Shown in pieces: positions 50,422-63,282 of a stretch of DNA of 64,000 nucleotides. This stretch comes from Engraulis encrasicolus (Eukaryota; Chordata; Actinopteri; Clupeiformes; Engraulidae): assembly GCF_034702125.1 (NCBI RefSeq), contig NC_085872.1, positions 28,101,634 to 28,165,633 of the forward strand, written 5' to 3'. Below the pieces are notes generated by a model. It was not told where the DNA came from. It made no database searches and saw nothing but the letters and a program-made list of their open reading frames with translations. A program made the translations under genes and the position numbers. Numbering within the stretch: position 1 is the stretch's first letter; every line of letters begins with the position of its first letter.

Positions 50422-52535
50422 CTTCACTCTCAATATTGGAGTATGACACACAGACAGGCAATGCTTATGGTGACATAAAAGTAACGTACACAAACACATC
50501 CGTTTTTAACACCAGTATTATGAAGCGAAAGGCAGACTGTGGAAGTTTTTTTTTGTGCTGAGGGGATGTGTAATGTGTGACGGTGAGCAACAGTCAAACA
50601 TAGCTGTGAATTACTCAGTGCTGTAATTTACAGTGAACATCCGACCCTATGGACATCACGCGGTCAGCCAATACGGCATGTACATTTTGTACGGACATTT
50701 GGAAAATTATGTTTTTATTATTTCGGAATTGGATAATGAAAATGTGGCGTTCACCTCGTAGTAGCTTTTTTTTCTCATCCAAGATGGTCTCATAATGTTT
50801 TTGACTTTCAAGTTACATTTTTACTTTAACTCTGGATGTGATGGATTATTAGGCTCTTTATTTGCCTTTGAATATTAAATCCATATGTCGGGCCTTGGCA
50901 GGTGCCTGAAAAGCCTGCTTGACCAGCTCCCATTTGGTTTGTGTTAAGAGGGTGCATACAGCATGATAAGGACGAAGGTCCAATTGCATTTGGTCAATCA
51001 GATAAAGTAGTTATGGCCATCCATCACAGTCATGTGTCATTATCCAAAATAAGGAAACAGGAACCAGTTGCTCTGTGTCGTTTTCAAGGTGAAAGGATTC
51101 AATTGTGCTGCTATAACGTGTGGCCATTGGATGCATGCTACTAGCTTAAGCTTTGATGTTCACCATCACACTCATGTGGTTTCTTTTTGTTTGTTTGTTT
51201 GTTATTCTAGAGTCCACATGGAAGACATCCCTCTTGCTGAAGCATGAGACAGCAGCCGCGCAGACCAGAATGGAGGATGATGCCTGTGGACATCCGCCTG
51301 TGTGAGGACCCTGAAACGAGATGATGATGTAGGGGGTCAACCTTGCACCCCCAGGGTTCCCCTGACCTCTGCATGGGGGGGGTTCCCCTGACCTCTGCCT
51401 CTGAAGCAACCAGCAGTCAGTGGCCTTAAGCATGAGGTGAATACAAACCCACCCGGACGGTGGGCGAAGGATGTGCTCTCCTTGGGGGACTGAAGGCCAC
51501 AGGGCTGGGTCACGCCGACTCCCTCAGTTGGGTCAGCGTTTCCTGGTCGTCTTGTCTTAATTTAATAACACAACTTGCTTGCCATATCATCACCCATGAC
51601 TCTCTTGCATCAAGACAGCTGGACCTGGAGCAGATTTAACTAACACCTGACCCAGACACAACACAGCAATTGAAAGGAATAACATCTCATTTAATAATGC
51701 AGCAGTTGTTGTCATCAAAATGCTCATAATCGCAGAGATTGAGGTTAATGCTCAAACATATGTTTTCAACCAGAGCCTTTTAAACCCAATGGTGTAATCA
51801 GTACCTCAAGGTGAACAAATGCTGGCCCATATGTGTTTAATCAATGGAAAGTAGCACAGAAATGGATTCGCTTTCATTAAAGCACAGTATGGTGTCATTC
51901 CATATGAATGGAGGATGGCAGAATGCAGAAATTGCATTGGTTAAGAAGGTTAATGGAATTGCATTGGTGGTGGGGTTTGGATTGGATGAAGGAGGGGAGG
52001 GGGTGGGGGTGGTGGTTGTTTGGTATGTTGAGTTGCGGACTGGACAGGGGGTCATGTTTATGTAGGGGGATGGCGATAAGTTGAGATTAACCTTCAGAGT
52101 AGGAAGACATTGCTCCCTGCTCCCCCGCTCCCTCCCCCACAGCCCCCCCTCCTACTCCTCTGTGCTGTGCCACCACCACGGGGGAGTCACACAAGGGCAG
52201 CGGCACCAGAGGCAGGCCGCCAGTGGAGGCCCCATAATCCTCTTTGCCTGTGACCTGTGCCTAACCCATCTCACCGCACCGCACAGCACAGGCCATCATC
52301 CACCCGTCCAGGAATATGGATGTTGTCGTCGGTCGTAATAGCGTAGAGAAAAAGGGCATGTTTTGACAGGACGACGAATGAAAAGAAGCTTCTGTCTTAA
52401 ATGGCTGCCCGGGCTGTCAGAGAGAGAGGCTAAACCACAAACTATCCACTTGAGCTGTTGTGTTCTCTCCGTTTGGGCACACTATGGTCAGCCAGAAGTG
52501 ACTGGCAGTCTGTCAGTCAGTGGATACCAGCTCTG
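50422..52535. other. Noncoding stretch
   Basis: No coding gene. A good splice acceptor-like string (TTTGTTATTCTAG, ending 51210) precedes a segment with a weak donor-like GTGAAT at 51437, so a noncoding exon is conceivable. A 23-bp string GGGGTTCCCCTGACCTCTGC-like is duplicated at about 51354-51400. Confidence 0.4.
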
Positions 52536-52719
52536 TTTCATTTCTTTTTGTTTCTCTCCTTTATTTGTATTGGACAGCTATAGATTGTGACAGGAAATGA
52601 GTGGGAGAGAGATGGGGGGGGGGGGTATTGGGAAATAACCTCTCTCTATGACAGACTCTAACCCTGCTCCCCCGGGTTATATGGTTCAGGGCCTTAGCTT
52701 ACAGAGTCACAGCGGCCCA
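52536..52719 (-). mobile_element. tRNA-derived SINE, copy 4
   Basis: The reverse complement has the shared CACTCATTTCCTGTC and a degraded tRNA-like head. GTGGATACCAGCTCTG (52520-52535) and GTAGATTCCAGCTCTG (52720-52735) match at 14 of 16 places as target duplication. A G run has expanded inside. Confidence 0.82.
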
Positions 52720-52735
52720 GTAGATTCCAGCTCTG

Positions 52736-54736
52736 AAGGACTTCTGCTCAAGGTGTTTTTTTTTTTTAATGGGCTCTTTTTTCGCTCTCCAGATATCTTA
52801 TCAAATGCCTTTCCCTCCCCAGACAAATTTCTCCACATTGCTTGCTGTCCCTTTCACAGTTCTGAGGAAGTTTGAAATTTGCCTTCCACTGCTCATTTCC
52901 CTGGAAAACCCCAATGCAGGCAAACACTGGGCAAAAAGGGGCACAGGCTGGCTCTCTCTCCGCCTGACAGCCGGCAAATATTTGCCCACGACTTCAAAAC
53001 GGTGACGGCTGAAACGCCGCGCCACTGAGAGCAGCACACCTTTGGTCTCCCGGCCGGATGGAATGTGGAAAATGTGAGCAGCTGATACTGCCCTGCCGGC
53101 CGGCCCCACTGTTTGACAGGGCCCACACACACACACACACACACACACACAATTCCTAGTAGAGAGGAGAGGAGAGGAGAGGGCACGGGAGCCTGCTACT
53201 AGTGCAGTGCACTGTAGCATAGTGAGTGAAGAGTTTAATACTGTAAGAAGGAAGAACGTTTCGTCAGCTGCTCTTTGTTTTTAGAAAAAAGTAAGGCTAG
53301 AAGTGTGTGTGTGTGTGTGCGCGCACACGCCTGTGTGTCTGCACTGTGCGGCGCATGCGATCAATAAAGAATGAGCCGGTTTGGGGACTTGCGGTAACTG
53401 TTTGTGGGGGGTTGTTTTGTTGGAGCATCGTGGTTACTGTGTCTGCCTAGATGTAATCATCAACAGCAACAAAAGGGTTGTGGTGGCACGTCTGTCTATC
53501 ACCTGCCAACGTCTCACTCCAGTCAGACTAGTGTAGAGTAGTGGAGGAGGCCATGGGCAAGAATGTGAGACTAACGGCGTTACTGGGCACACAATGACAT
53601 ATTCATTCAACTGTGGCTATAATTAGCAGGCTGTACTATTTCGTTTTTGCGGATTTCATGCTTCTGATACAGTCCCACAATAGACGACAGTCATCTATTG
53701 ATGACACTCTCTTTGAACAGCTGATAAACTGCTTTTTCGTGAATGAATGGCCCAGCTTGTACCATCTGTTGTTCTACTCTAGGGCCTAGTAAGAAAAAAA
53801 AAGAACATCATCAGATGTTTGTTTCAGCATCAGTAAATTTCACGTTTATTTGCTGCTACCATGACGTCCCTACCAGTCTTGGTGTCCAAATTTGTACATG
53901 TCGTGACTGGTCATGGAGTGAATTCATTGTTTACGGAAGTGACAGTTAGTTTCTCAGAAATGACGCTTCGGAATGTAACGCGGAACAAGATGCTGTCTAA
54001 ATGAAACGGGCTTGTCCGAGTGTTTAAGGAAGAAAAATCCGCACTCACAAACTGCGTCTCATTATTTATTTATATTACCACCATGTCCAAAAAGCAAACG
54101 CTTTTCGGCTATCAAGCCTTCATCAGTGCGTGGTACCACTGGTTGTCCAAGTGTTCTCTCTCGGATTGTTGCACAGGGGGCCAGGACTTTGACCGGTCTC
54201 TTTCCCACACTGGGCAGCTGTGGCCTCACTGCCAGGCAGCCTTGAGCCTCACGGGAGGGAGGACTACATAACATTGCATCATTCACCTGCTGACGTTTGT
54301 CGGTAGACATCAGTGTTGCCAGCAGTAGCGCTGAGAAATTCGACACACTTTCCCGTTAGCTGGAAGGCTTAGCTGCAGTTGTTTGGAAATCCCCCCCCCC
54401 CAACCTCTGCCACGTGGGACCTCCGTTTGCTCGGCACCAACTTCACAGGCCTAAACCCCTCTCCCTCGGACAATCTGCAAGACCCAAGCAGGGGGAAAGC
54501 AGGCCAAAACGGCATCCCTCCATCCCTCACTGGTGTTTCTCATTACACTGGATGTTCCCTTCCCCTCTCTCTGTTTTGTGTCTCCTCCAAGGCACTGATG
54601 CAGACATGTGAGGCCAGCGCTACTGTTTACCATTAATCGCAGACAGCTGACACATTCCCTGGATTCCACCCTTTTTGAACTGGAAGGATCCTGGTAATTC
54701 AGAACCGCATGCATTTTTTCAAAAAACAAATATTTT
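52736..54736. other. Noncoding stretch
   Basis: Contains a short (CA)n at 53127-53151, a GAGAG tract at 53161-53181 and a repeat-like stretch near 54020-54140. E-box CACGTG at 54411-54416. Confidence 0.4.
54020..54140. repeat. Possible interspersed repeat fragment
   Basis: The string TTTTCGGCTATCAAGCCTTC followed by ATCAGTG is of a type seen often in dispersed teleost repeats. There is no second copy in this window, so family and ends are unknown. Confidence 0.3.
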
Positions 54737-54913
54737 TGGGGGCGTTTTTGGCCTTTATTACGATAGTGCAGTGAAGAATTGCACAGGAAGTGAGTGGGGA
54801 GAGAGAGAGGCAGCGAAAGGTCTGCAAAGGACCTGGGCAGGGAATTGAACCCGTGACGCCAGCATGGCAGACCAATGCCCTACCGTTGATTGATACCGTG
54901 AACCAGGGTAGGG
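54737..54913 (-). mobile_element. tRNA-derived SINE, copy 5
   Basis: The reverse-complement B box reads GGGAATTGAACCCG and the shared middle appears as GAAGTGAGTGGGGAGAGAGA. The tail (GGCCTTTATT) is on the left. No clear target duplication. Confidence 0.78.
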
Positions 54914-56671
54914 TCAAAGAGTAGCATTAATTCTAAGGCGCAGATGTACCCACATGGAAAGACGAGTCCCTCCCATCGGCCATCGCCACTGTCCAGTATC
55001 TCCTGTTCTTCCCCTGTCCTTTCATCTCCTCTCTTCCCATTCCCCCTAACCCCTTCCCACATGATCTGCCTCTGCATTCCTGCCCTGTCCTTTCCACAGA
55101 CATTGCAACCCCTTGCATATCCCACCATCCCCGCATCCCACCCATCCCCCTACAGCCCCAACCCCCTGCCACCTACCCCAAACACTTAAAGGCAGACGGG
55201 ACACTTCTCATGAATAATAAACAAGCCCGTGTCTTCGCTGGGGCCATTAAATCGGACCTTGACGCGTTATTGATTGGCTCATGCGATGACATCTCTGACC
55301 CCTCTCCATTTGAGATGGACCATCTTCCGGCAAGATCAAGTTTCATGTGCAGGACCGCCGCCTCACTTTCTCCTCCTCCCAACGTCCGCCTCGGTTGGTA
55401 TTCCTAACAGATTATCGCTATGGTACAGTAGCGGAGGAATGATGGGCTGGCACAGGGCATAAAATGACAACAAAAGTATATAAAGTGATTATGGTCGCAG
55501 CACATAGTAGCACACACTAGCTAGTTGCCTGGTGGTGGTGATGAGATCCCTCCAATCACAACCATTGCCTGCCTGTCTGTTCCGTTCACAGTGCTTGTCC
55601 ACTTCGTGATCCAGTCCGTCTTGTTTATAGGCTTGGCTCCAGTATAACCTGTGAAAGCATGTCTTGTGTTCCGTGATGGAATCTGATGAGTCATAGAAGG
55701 GGGGTGGGGGTGGTGGGGGGGGTTGGCTATCATTACCAGATCGCTCCGCTATCGATCCATTGCCTGTCTGAGATGCTGCTCTGGACAGGCAGTCTCTTAA
55801 AGGATGCCTGATATTGACCAGTTGCGGTGGATAATCTGGTCATCTGTAGTTGGTGGACGCGGTGGAAAGGAGCGTGATGTGTCGCCTCTCTCCGACACTT
55901 TGACCTCCCACTGACATCTCCTTCAGATTCATGGTCACTGTCCTTTGGCCCCACTAACAGCACGCTGGCATTGATGTTAAGTGATCAGGCAAGTTTGATC
56001 AGAGCCAGAAACGTTGTTGTATGCTAATCTGCGGTTGATTATTCTAGTCTTGACAGTGCAAGGCCAGGGCAGGGAAGCGCTATGATCATCACATTTGAGA
56101 TGCAGTCTTCACTGGGTATTGAGATGTGAGATGTCTTCTTCACTGTGTAATGGTGTGTGCCACGCATGTAGTCTGTCATCCTGTACTGCAATATATTTTC
56201 TGTAACTTCTGTAACGTCTTTGTTTTCTAAAAACAGATTCTATTACTGTACTTAAGTCACAATGTATGGAAAGCATCACCCATCAAATAAAATGTGCCAT
56301 TACTTCAAATCAAATCTGGCAATTTTTGTGCATTGTGCTTGATTTGCTGTTGGTAAGTCATTTTTTCACAAAATCATAGACTTATTTATATTAATAAAGA
56401 GAATATTTTGAAATGTGATTGAGCTGTTTATTGATTTTCTTATTCTTCATACGTAACCCACCAAATATGACATCAGTTATTAATCTTCACTTGTCAATGG
56501 GGAAACTATGATAAACCATCAAATGGTTACACAGAAAGCAACAATAGTCAATAACATGCAATGGTATTCCATATTGTAACCTGGAGAGCATCTACTTTGT
56601 CAGCCCTAGTAAAGTAGACACAGGTAGTGCTGTGATCCTTATCTGACTCGATGAAGCAGAGTGTATGCTGC
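54914..56671. other. Noncoding stretch
   Basis: CCC-rich in 54965-55190. A weak 3'-terminal-exon-like signature exists near 56237-56310: acceptor-like TTTTCTAAAAACAG followed by AATAAA at 56286-56291. No coding frame. Confidence 0.4.
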
Positions 56672-56828
56672 CAGGGGTGCCGACAGAGGGAGACAAAGAG
56701 GATAGTTGTCCCAGGCCCAGGGAGAGAGGGGGCACAGAATTGGTTCCTCATTACATTATATGAATTGGGCTGGCGGGTCCTTTCAGACGACTTTGTCCTG
56801 GGCCCGGCCAAAGCTGTTAGCAGCCCTG
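56672..56828 (+). mobile_element. hAT-type MITE, CAGGG family
   Basis: Ends CAGGGGTGCCGACAG and GCTGTTAGCAGCCCTG are inverted. It shares GTTGTCCCAGGCCCAG, CAGAATTGG and CTGGGCCCGGCCAAAGCTGT with the copies at 21161 and 25466. Flanks TATGCTGC and CTGGCTGC match at only 5 of 8, so the duplication has decayed. Confidence 0.85.
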
Positions 56829-58122
56829 CTGGCTGCATCAAGCCCCTCCAACCCCCGTCCCCCCACCCACCCCATCGCATGGAGCCTGGCAGAATGTGCT
56901 GATGTGCTGACCCTGCCGCCCCTCACCACCACACCCCACCTCACCTCACTGGGGCAGCAAGAAAAGGCCTGCTGAGTAGGCACTCTCTCAGCACCACGCC
57001 CGCCCCTTGCCAGCCCCTCCTCTCTGTCTCTCTCTGTCTCTCGCTCTCTCACTCGCTCTCTCTCCCTCTCCCCTTCTCTCTCTCCCTCTCCCCCTTCTCT
57101 CGCTCTTCCTTCTCTCTCTGTCTCCCCCTTCTCTCTCTCCCTCTCCCCTTCTCTCTCCCCTCCTCATCGCCACTATCCCATCCTCCCATCATTCCATCCC
57201 CCACCTGACCTGGGCCTCCCAGTGGATACGGTCTATCACTTACACACACTTTTGAGGGATCGTTGTCATTTGTCATGAGTTGAATTGGAATTTGTCTTCC
57301 GACATAAACCCCATTTTTCCTTTTTTTCAAATAACATTTCTGGTCTTTCTTTTTTTTAAATGACATAAATCTACACCGTTACATGAGCTGAACGGTAACC
57401 CCTAATGAAAAATGACTGTAGAAGGTCAGTGTCTCATTTGCCCCCATCGTATAACAAAATTAAAAGCTACAAATGGTCTCCACCGTCGGGTGCACAATCT
57501 CTAAGCAGCACCACACCCTGCCTTGCCTTCAGAAGTGAGCTTTCTGCAAACTGGGCACTTGGCAGTGCGACAGCCACACTGAAAGCCTGAATCAATACTG
57601 ATGTCTAGACCTTGGCTCTCCACACCAGCGGCGTATGTTGTCTTCCGATGATGTGTTGTCTCCTCCTCCTCCTCCTCCTCCTCCCCTACTTGCTCAATGC
57701 AGAGCAGGAGCTTGGCAGAGTCCGGCGGGAAAAAGCACTGCGCATGCCCACAGTCACTCCAAGCCGTGTTTAGTCTGCACTTTAGATGTAGGATTACCTG
57801 ATATTGGCTAAGTGTCCTCCCGGCCCCTATGGCCGTGTCCTTGTGAGTCGCCAACGAGTGATAGATGAGCGTCCGTGTCTCAGCAGGCTGGTCTGACTCC
57901 CCTGTCATTTCATTCTCCTCTGCTGCCCTCGTAAAGGGCACCAACACTTTGGCTTAGTAAGCAGCAAGGGTAGGACACTGGAACAGGACTTACTGGGTCA
58001 AATAGCTGCATCCCAAAACCTTATTCACCTTTTTAACACCTTTCCCTCCCCCCGTCCCTCATATTCTAATCCTATTTCTTCATCCTCTGTCCCTGTCCTC
58101 CCGTCAGGACCACCCAGAATAT
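56829..58122. other. Noncoding stretch with a CT-rich tract
   Basis: An imperfect (CT)n with CCCC interruptions is at 57022-57165 and a (CTC)n run at 57658-57684. No gene is supported. Confidence 0.45.
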
Positions 58123-58254
58123 CTGGGTTGCATTTCTCGAAACCATAGTTGCTAACTACATTAGCTACTTTGTTGTTTGCAATGCAATTTTCCATTGGCA
58201 ACTACCGAAGTTGCTAACTGGCTAACAACTACGCTTTCGTGAAACGCATCCCTG
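58123..58254. mobile_element. 132-bp palindromic MITE, copy B
   Basis: It begins CTGGGTTGCATTTCTCGAAA then CATAGTTGCTAAC and ends GCTAACAACTACG with GAAACGCATCCCTG. It has the same length and end design as 12169-12300. No clear target duplication. Confidence 0.8.
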
Positions 58255-61100
58255 TTTTGTTCACCTTTCCTTCGCAGCACCAATCCCTGTGTCTGTCTCT
58301 CGCTCGGAGAGGGAGGGACAGCACCTGAGCTTGGGCAGGTGGTGATGGATTGCCACAGCAGTTTCCTGCTGACCCCTCCTCTCTAACACAAACAGACCTC
58401 CATCACCACCACGCCACCCCCACCCTCTCCATCTCCACTGCCACCCTCTCTATCTCTGTCTCCATCAGCATTTATTCATCCCCTGTCTCTATTTGTTCAT
58501 CACAGCCTCCGTCGCCCCATTCACTCTGATTCTGGGCCCAGGTGGGAGACAAGCTCTTCCATAAAATCCAATAGTCTGCTAGAGTTGACAGCTCCCTTTT
58601 CCTCGCTCCACCAGTTGACCTGTTCTTTCTATGTGTGGCTTAAAATAGATGTGCTCCTGTCAATGAGTGGGTGTAAGTGGTGTATGTGCGAGTATATCTG
58701 TGTTCTGTGTGTGCATTCTGTGTTCTGTGTGACTGTTTGCAATCTTTGAAGTCTATCAGAGTCAGTCCCTGCAACCCATGAAGTCTATGTCCCTTTCATG
58801 TAACAGCACTTGATGTTTTTTTATGTTTTGTCTCAAAGACAGCTCCCTAGACAAGCCAAAAATACAACTTAAAAAATAGTTCCTGGACACCTGGCAGAAT
58901 CAAAAACCCAGAAACGTCAACACAGATTTTTAACAGAGCGAACCCCCTCACCCAACCCACCAACATTAGATTCAGCAGTGAATCCAATATGTGTGCTTTG
59001 CATCATTGTGAAATCAGTTTAGGGGGAGAGAGGGTTAGTACAGGTGACCCTACCGCCATCCATCTATGAGCCGGCTTGTCCAATCCACACCCAGACGAAG
59101 GGAAAGTGTTTAAAATTGGGAAATTTAGGGGCCGGTCGGCCTCTCGATCATCTTGTCATACTCTGGGTGTGAAAGGTCGTGTTTCGGCTCAATAGTCCTA
59201 TCTAGTCTGGGGGGATATGCTTGACCCTGAAAGCTTCCTGACTTGGGGTTCACGCCCCCTCTCTTGTAATATGAATGACCTGAAGCCGCTAGGATATGTA
59301 AACAGCTACAGGAACAATTCTGTTTACGCACGCACAGGCGCGCACACACACACACACACACAACTCATATTAATGATTGTTTTGTTTGTAGGTTGGATAC
59401 TGTTTTAAGATTTGTCAGGGACAAGACGACCAGCTCATCTTCTAATGTGAGGTTGGCTGTTTGTATAAAATCTGGAATGGATTTCTATAAACACATACTT
59501 AGTCAAATATTTTTCCCATGAGGCCCCTAGCTCTTTCCCTCAGTCTCGTTAGAATATCATTCAAAGCAACAAAATCTTTCCAGGGAAGATATTGCTAATG
59601 TTTTGTTTTTGTTTGTTTAAGCAATGAATTAATGTCTTCTATTTTGCATAGCCTTAAGTATTCCGGAATGCATGGAATGCGTTTGGGAAATAAATCCCTC
59701 CCAATTACAGCTACATTCACATGCTGTCTTAGAACAAAACTTCTGGCAGGTTTAGTCTATATAGCCTTTTCTGTTTAAACACACGTATGTATGTCACCAA
59801 AATAAAGATATTTAGTCTGAATCGCGACGCTGTTTATGAATTATTTATGTTGGAGACTAAATATTTCAGGCAAGGCTGCTCTCCAGGATCACCGGACTGG
59901 CATCCACCTAGCCAGCCAGTCTCCAACACTGCTCAAGAGATTTTTCTGTTCTACAGTTAGTCCACCGAGCAGGTGCAAGACAGCTGTCATTATTCCTCTT
60001 TTTTTTTTCTCGCTCTTTCACTAAAAGAGGGAACAAATGGACAGAGTGGACTTGAGAGAAAAATGGATGGTGAAAAAACACAGAGAAACACTGAGAGTAG
60101 TAGAGAGTGAGCGAAAGTGGGAAGAGAGCGAGCAAGAAAAAAAAGGGTGGAGGAGAGCAGGCAGGAGGCAGAGAGATCTTTAATCTTCTGGCCCCAACAA
60201 AAAGACGGCATCTCATTAACATTAGCCAAGCTGCAAGGGAGGCAGCTGCTGCCGGACGCTGTGTGTGTGTGTGTGTGTGTGTGCGTGCGTGCTTGCGTGC
60301 GCGTGTGTGTGTGTCAACAAGAGAGAAAGAGAGACAGAAGAGAGGGCTGGGCAGGCAGGACAGAGAGAGCTGTGTGGGCCTGGATGCCAGCCAAACCCCG
60401 GCGGCCCAGCCTCCAACTGGACAAGTCTCTGCCATTATATAACGCAGGGTAACATAGTATAGAAACAACAAACACATGCACACACATACACATACACGAG
60501 CAGGATATACAACCACCGGAGTATGCTGTGAATTAGAAACAGCCAATTTAACGGGGGAAGAGAAAGTGCTTTGCCCCAGAGAGCCGTAAAACAGGAGTGG
60601 CAAATGGGCCACTCCATTCCAGCCAGCCTGGGCGAGGGTGGGAAATCAAAACCCACGCGATAAAAAGCCTTGGACTGTTGTGACGCCTGGTTTTGGCAAA
60701 GTCCCTGTGCTGTGAATGAAGGCAGGCTCTCTGGCCATATATCATACGTGTTGCATGTTCTATGATGGTAATGGAAACTGTGTCTTCACAGGGCCAGATT
60801 CATGGAGGGGCCAACTGTACCCCCAGAGTGCCATTCCGGAGGCTGTTGCTGTAGAGATGCTTGAATCTGCCCCTGGGCCTTGACAGCGGTAGGGAAGAGG
60901 CATGCAAATGGGGACCACATACGTGTTTGTTTGTTTGTTGTTGTTTTTCCGTTGCGCTCCTCCTAACCATGATGGAAGGGGAACTGCTTGTTCTTCTCAC
61001 CATTCAGCCTTTTCTGTATCCCCCCCTGACAGCTTTACGTTTTCTGTTATACAGCAGCTCAACAGACAGATTCATTTTTCTTCTTAAGGTCTGCACAAGT
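58255..61100. other. Noncoding stretch
   Basis: Small microsatellites only: (CA)n at 59344-59362 and (GT)n at 60260-60315. A possible short inverted-ended element lies at 60789-60875 (CAGGGCCAGATTCA / TGAATCTGCCCCTG) with no target duplication. The 234-codon minus frame across 59908-60612 is not supported as a gene. Confidence 0.4.
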
Positions 61101-61270
61101 GGCCCTGCCGTGGACTAATGGTAGGGCCCTGGGTTACTAAGCCAGCAACGCGACTTCGATTCAGGCTTGGGTCATTTGTCGATCCTTCCCCGTCTCTCTC
61201 TCCTCATTCATATCCTGTCTCTGCTCCACTGTCCTGTCACAAATAAATGCTAAAAGACCTAAAAAAAAAA
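61101..61270 (+). mobile_element. tRNA-derived SINE, copy 6
   Basis: Starts GGCCCTGCCGTGGACTAATG (A box), has the B box-like GACTTCGATTC, the shared TTCCCCGTCTCTCTCTCCTC middle and a poly-A tail. TCTGCACAAGT (61090-61100) and TCTGCACAATT (61273-61283) are the target duplication, 10 of 11 matching. Confidence 0.87.
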
Positions 61271-62287
61271 GTTCTGCACAATTGCCACAACTAAACTGTA
61301 ATGAATGGGATTTTTCCCCATAACCTGAAGCATCAAACCAAAAGCTTAATATTGATGTAAAGACCTCCTTGCGGTATCCACAAACTTTCTTTACCCTGAA
61401 TTTCGAGTGTAATGTAGGTGTTTTTTTATGAGTAACTGGCTAAATATTGGCAAGGAAAGATGATTGTCTTCTTATGGGGCCTAATAGGCCTCACACTATT
61501 CATATTAGACGAATCCCCTGAGCTGAGCAGGCTTGGACAGCCACCTCAATGTATATCTGACTGTGAATAAAGAGGTAGCGATGAATGGATGTATGTATAC
61601 CTAAGCTGACATTTTTGCTGAGTGCATTTAACTTCCTCGGCGCCGTGACAACAGTGGGATTACCCACTGCACCCACTCGTTTCCACGCTTCTCTTCTTCC
61701 TCTGTCAGAGTGCTGCGCTCATCAGTTATCCCGCTGCTCATCCGTGGGGGCATGTCCAGGCTTGTCCCGTGGCAGTAGCCCCCCGGGACGGGGAAAGAGT
61801 GACAAAAAAAAAAAACCTCCCTGGAGTGGGGTTCCACACAGAGCACAATTCCATGGAATGTCAGATCCAATCACTTGGTGTGTTGGGCGCTCCGGGAATT
61901 CCAACCCACCCTCATCAGACACCACATAGTACACCCCCACAGACCATTTAAATATATATATATATATTATATACGCAGTATATATATCCGTAGAAACGAA
62001 CATCTGCCAGCTGTTGCATTGTGTAAACGCACAGCGTGTGAAAGCTGTGTGTCATGTTGAGCCGTACAACAGAGTGCCCGCCGCCAGTTCAAATATAGCA
62101 GCCAGACTCCCAGGGTGAGGACTGTACTGTTCCATTTTGAGGGCGTACAGGAGATGCCTATTCTGGCAGGTGTGGATGAGCTTATAGCTGTCAGCTGGGG
62201 GAAGTGCCCGAGGTTGCATGCAATACAGTATATACGAACAGCATGAACATCATCCACGTATTTCCTGGGCGTTTCTCCCCTCCATCC
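61271..62287. other. Noncoding stretch
   Basis: Contains a (TA)n tract at 61951-61989. No gene is supported. Confidence 0.35.
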
Positions 62288-62764
62288 CAGGGGCGTTGCC
62301 GGACCTATTTTACCGGGGCACGTGCCTGGGTATTGGGCTGTGGGAACATAGACACGCTCCCGCTGTGCCCCGGTGTGAGTTTCACACAAAAACAACAATC
62401 TTGCTACCTTGGACTTCAGCTCAAGTTCACCATACGGAGTAACCTACAGAATGCGCCAGTGGTGTAGTCTACGTAGAACGCGGGCATACGGAGTATACCC
62501 ACTTTTAAATTTCAGGGATTTCAGTATACCCACTTAAAATTGATTGATCCATTATTTTGAATGGCACAAATATATACAGTATACCCACTTCAAACAATGC
62601 TCCAATATACAGTATACCCATCATAAAAAAAAGTAGACTACACCACTGGAATGTGCATACAATAGCGCACATGCACTACTTGAAATAATATGATTAATTT
62701 ACACGCATCATCTCTCAGTGCCCTACTGTGCCCCTGTATGGCATTAGGTCAGCTGACGCCCCTG
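62288..62764. mobile_element. hAT-type MITE interrupted by a second MITE
   Basis: Outer ends CAGGGGCGTTGCCGGACCTA and AGGTCAGCTGACGCCCCTG are inverted repeats. An exact 8-bp duplication CTCCATCC flanks it (62280-62287 and 62765-62772). Removing the inner element and one duplication leaves about 277 bp. Confidence 0.92.
62457..62648. mobile_element. hAT-type MITE nested in the one above, 192 bp
   Basis: Ends CAGTGGTGTAGTCTAC and GTAGACTACACCACTG are perfect 16-bp inverted repeats. GAATGCGC (62449-62456) and GAATGTGC (62649-62656) are the 8-bp duplication with one change. Inside, GTATACCCA occurs four times. Confidence 0.93.
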
Positions 62765-62799
62765 CTCCATCCCCATCCCTCTACCTCATATACACAGAG

Positions 62800-63282
62800 C
62801 AGGACATAGGCTGTACTGTATGTTGGAGAACACAGGGCAGGGCATAGGCTGTACTGTATGTAGAGAACACAGTGCAGGACATAGGCTGTACTGTATGTAG
62901 AGAACACAGTGCAGGACATAGGCTGTACTGTATGTAGAGAACACAGGGCAGGACATAGGCTGTACTGTATGTTGGAGAACACAGGGCAGGCCATAGGCTG
63001 TACTGTATGTAGAGAACACAGGGCAGGACATAGGCTGTGCTGTACTGTATGTAGAGAACACAGGGCAGGACATAGGCTGTACTGTATGTAGAGAACACAG
63101 TGCAGGACATAGGCTGTACTGTATGTAGAGAACACAGTGCAGGACATAGGCTGTACTGTATGTAGAGAACACAGTGCAGGCCATAGGCTGTACTGTATGC
63201 TGGAGAACACAGAGCAGGCCATAGGCTGTACTTTATTTTAGAGAACACAGGGCAGGCCATAGGCTGTACTGCATGCTGGAGA
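62800..63282. repeat. 37-bp minisatellite, 13 copies
   Basis: The unit CATAGGCTGTACTGTATGTA then GAGAACACAGTGCAGGA repeats about thirteen times, with unit lengths of 37, 38 and once 42 bp. Variants at GTGCA/GGGCA and GTAGAG/GTTGGAG alternate along the array. All three minus frames stay open because the unit has no minus-strand stop in any phase. Confidence 0.95.

Noticed and set aside
59908..60612. 234-codon minus open frame
   Set aside because: Contains Thr/His runs from a GT tract, no recognisable domain, no splice context.
62749..63260. Repetitive Cys/His/Tyr-containing minus frames
   Set aside because: Open in three phases because of the 37-bp unit, so not evidence of coding.
62800..63282. 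CRISPR array
   Set aside because: Units are contiguous with no unique spacers, in a eukaryotic genome.
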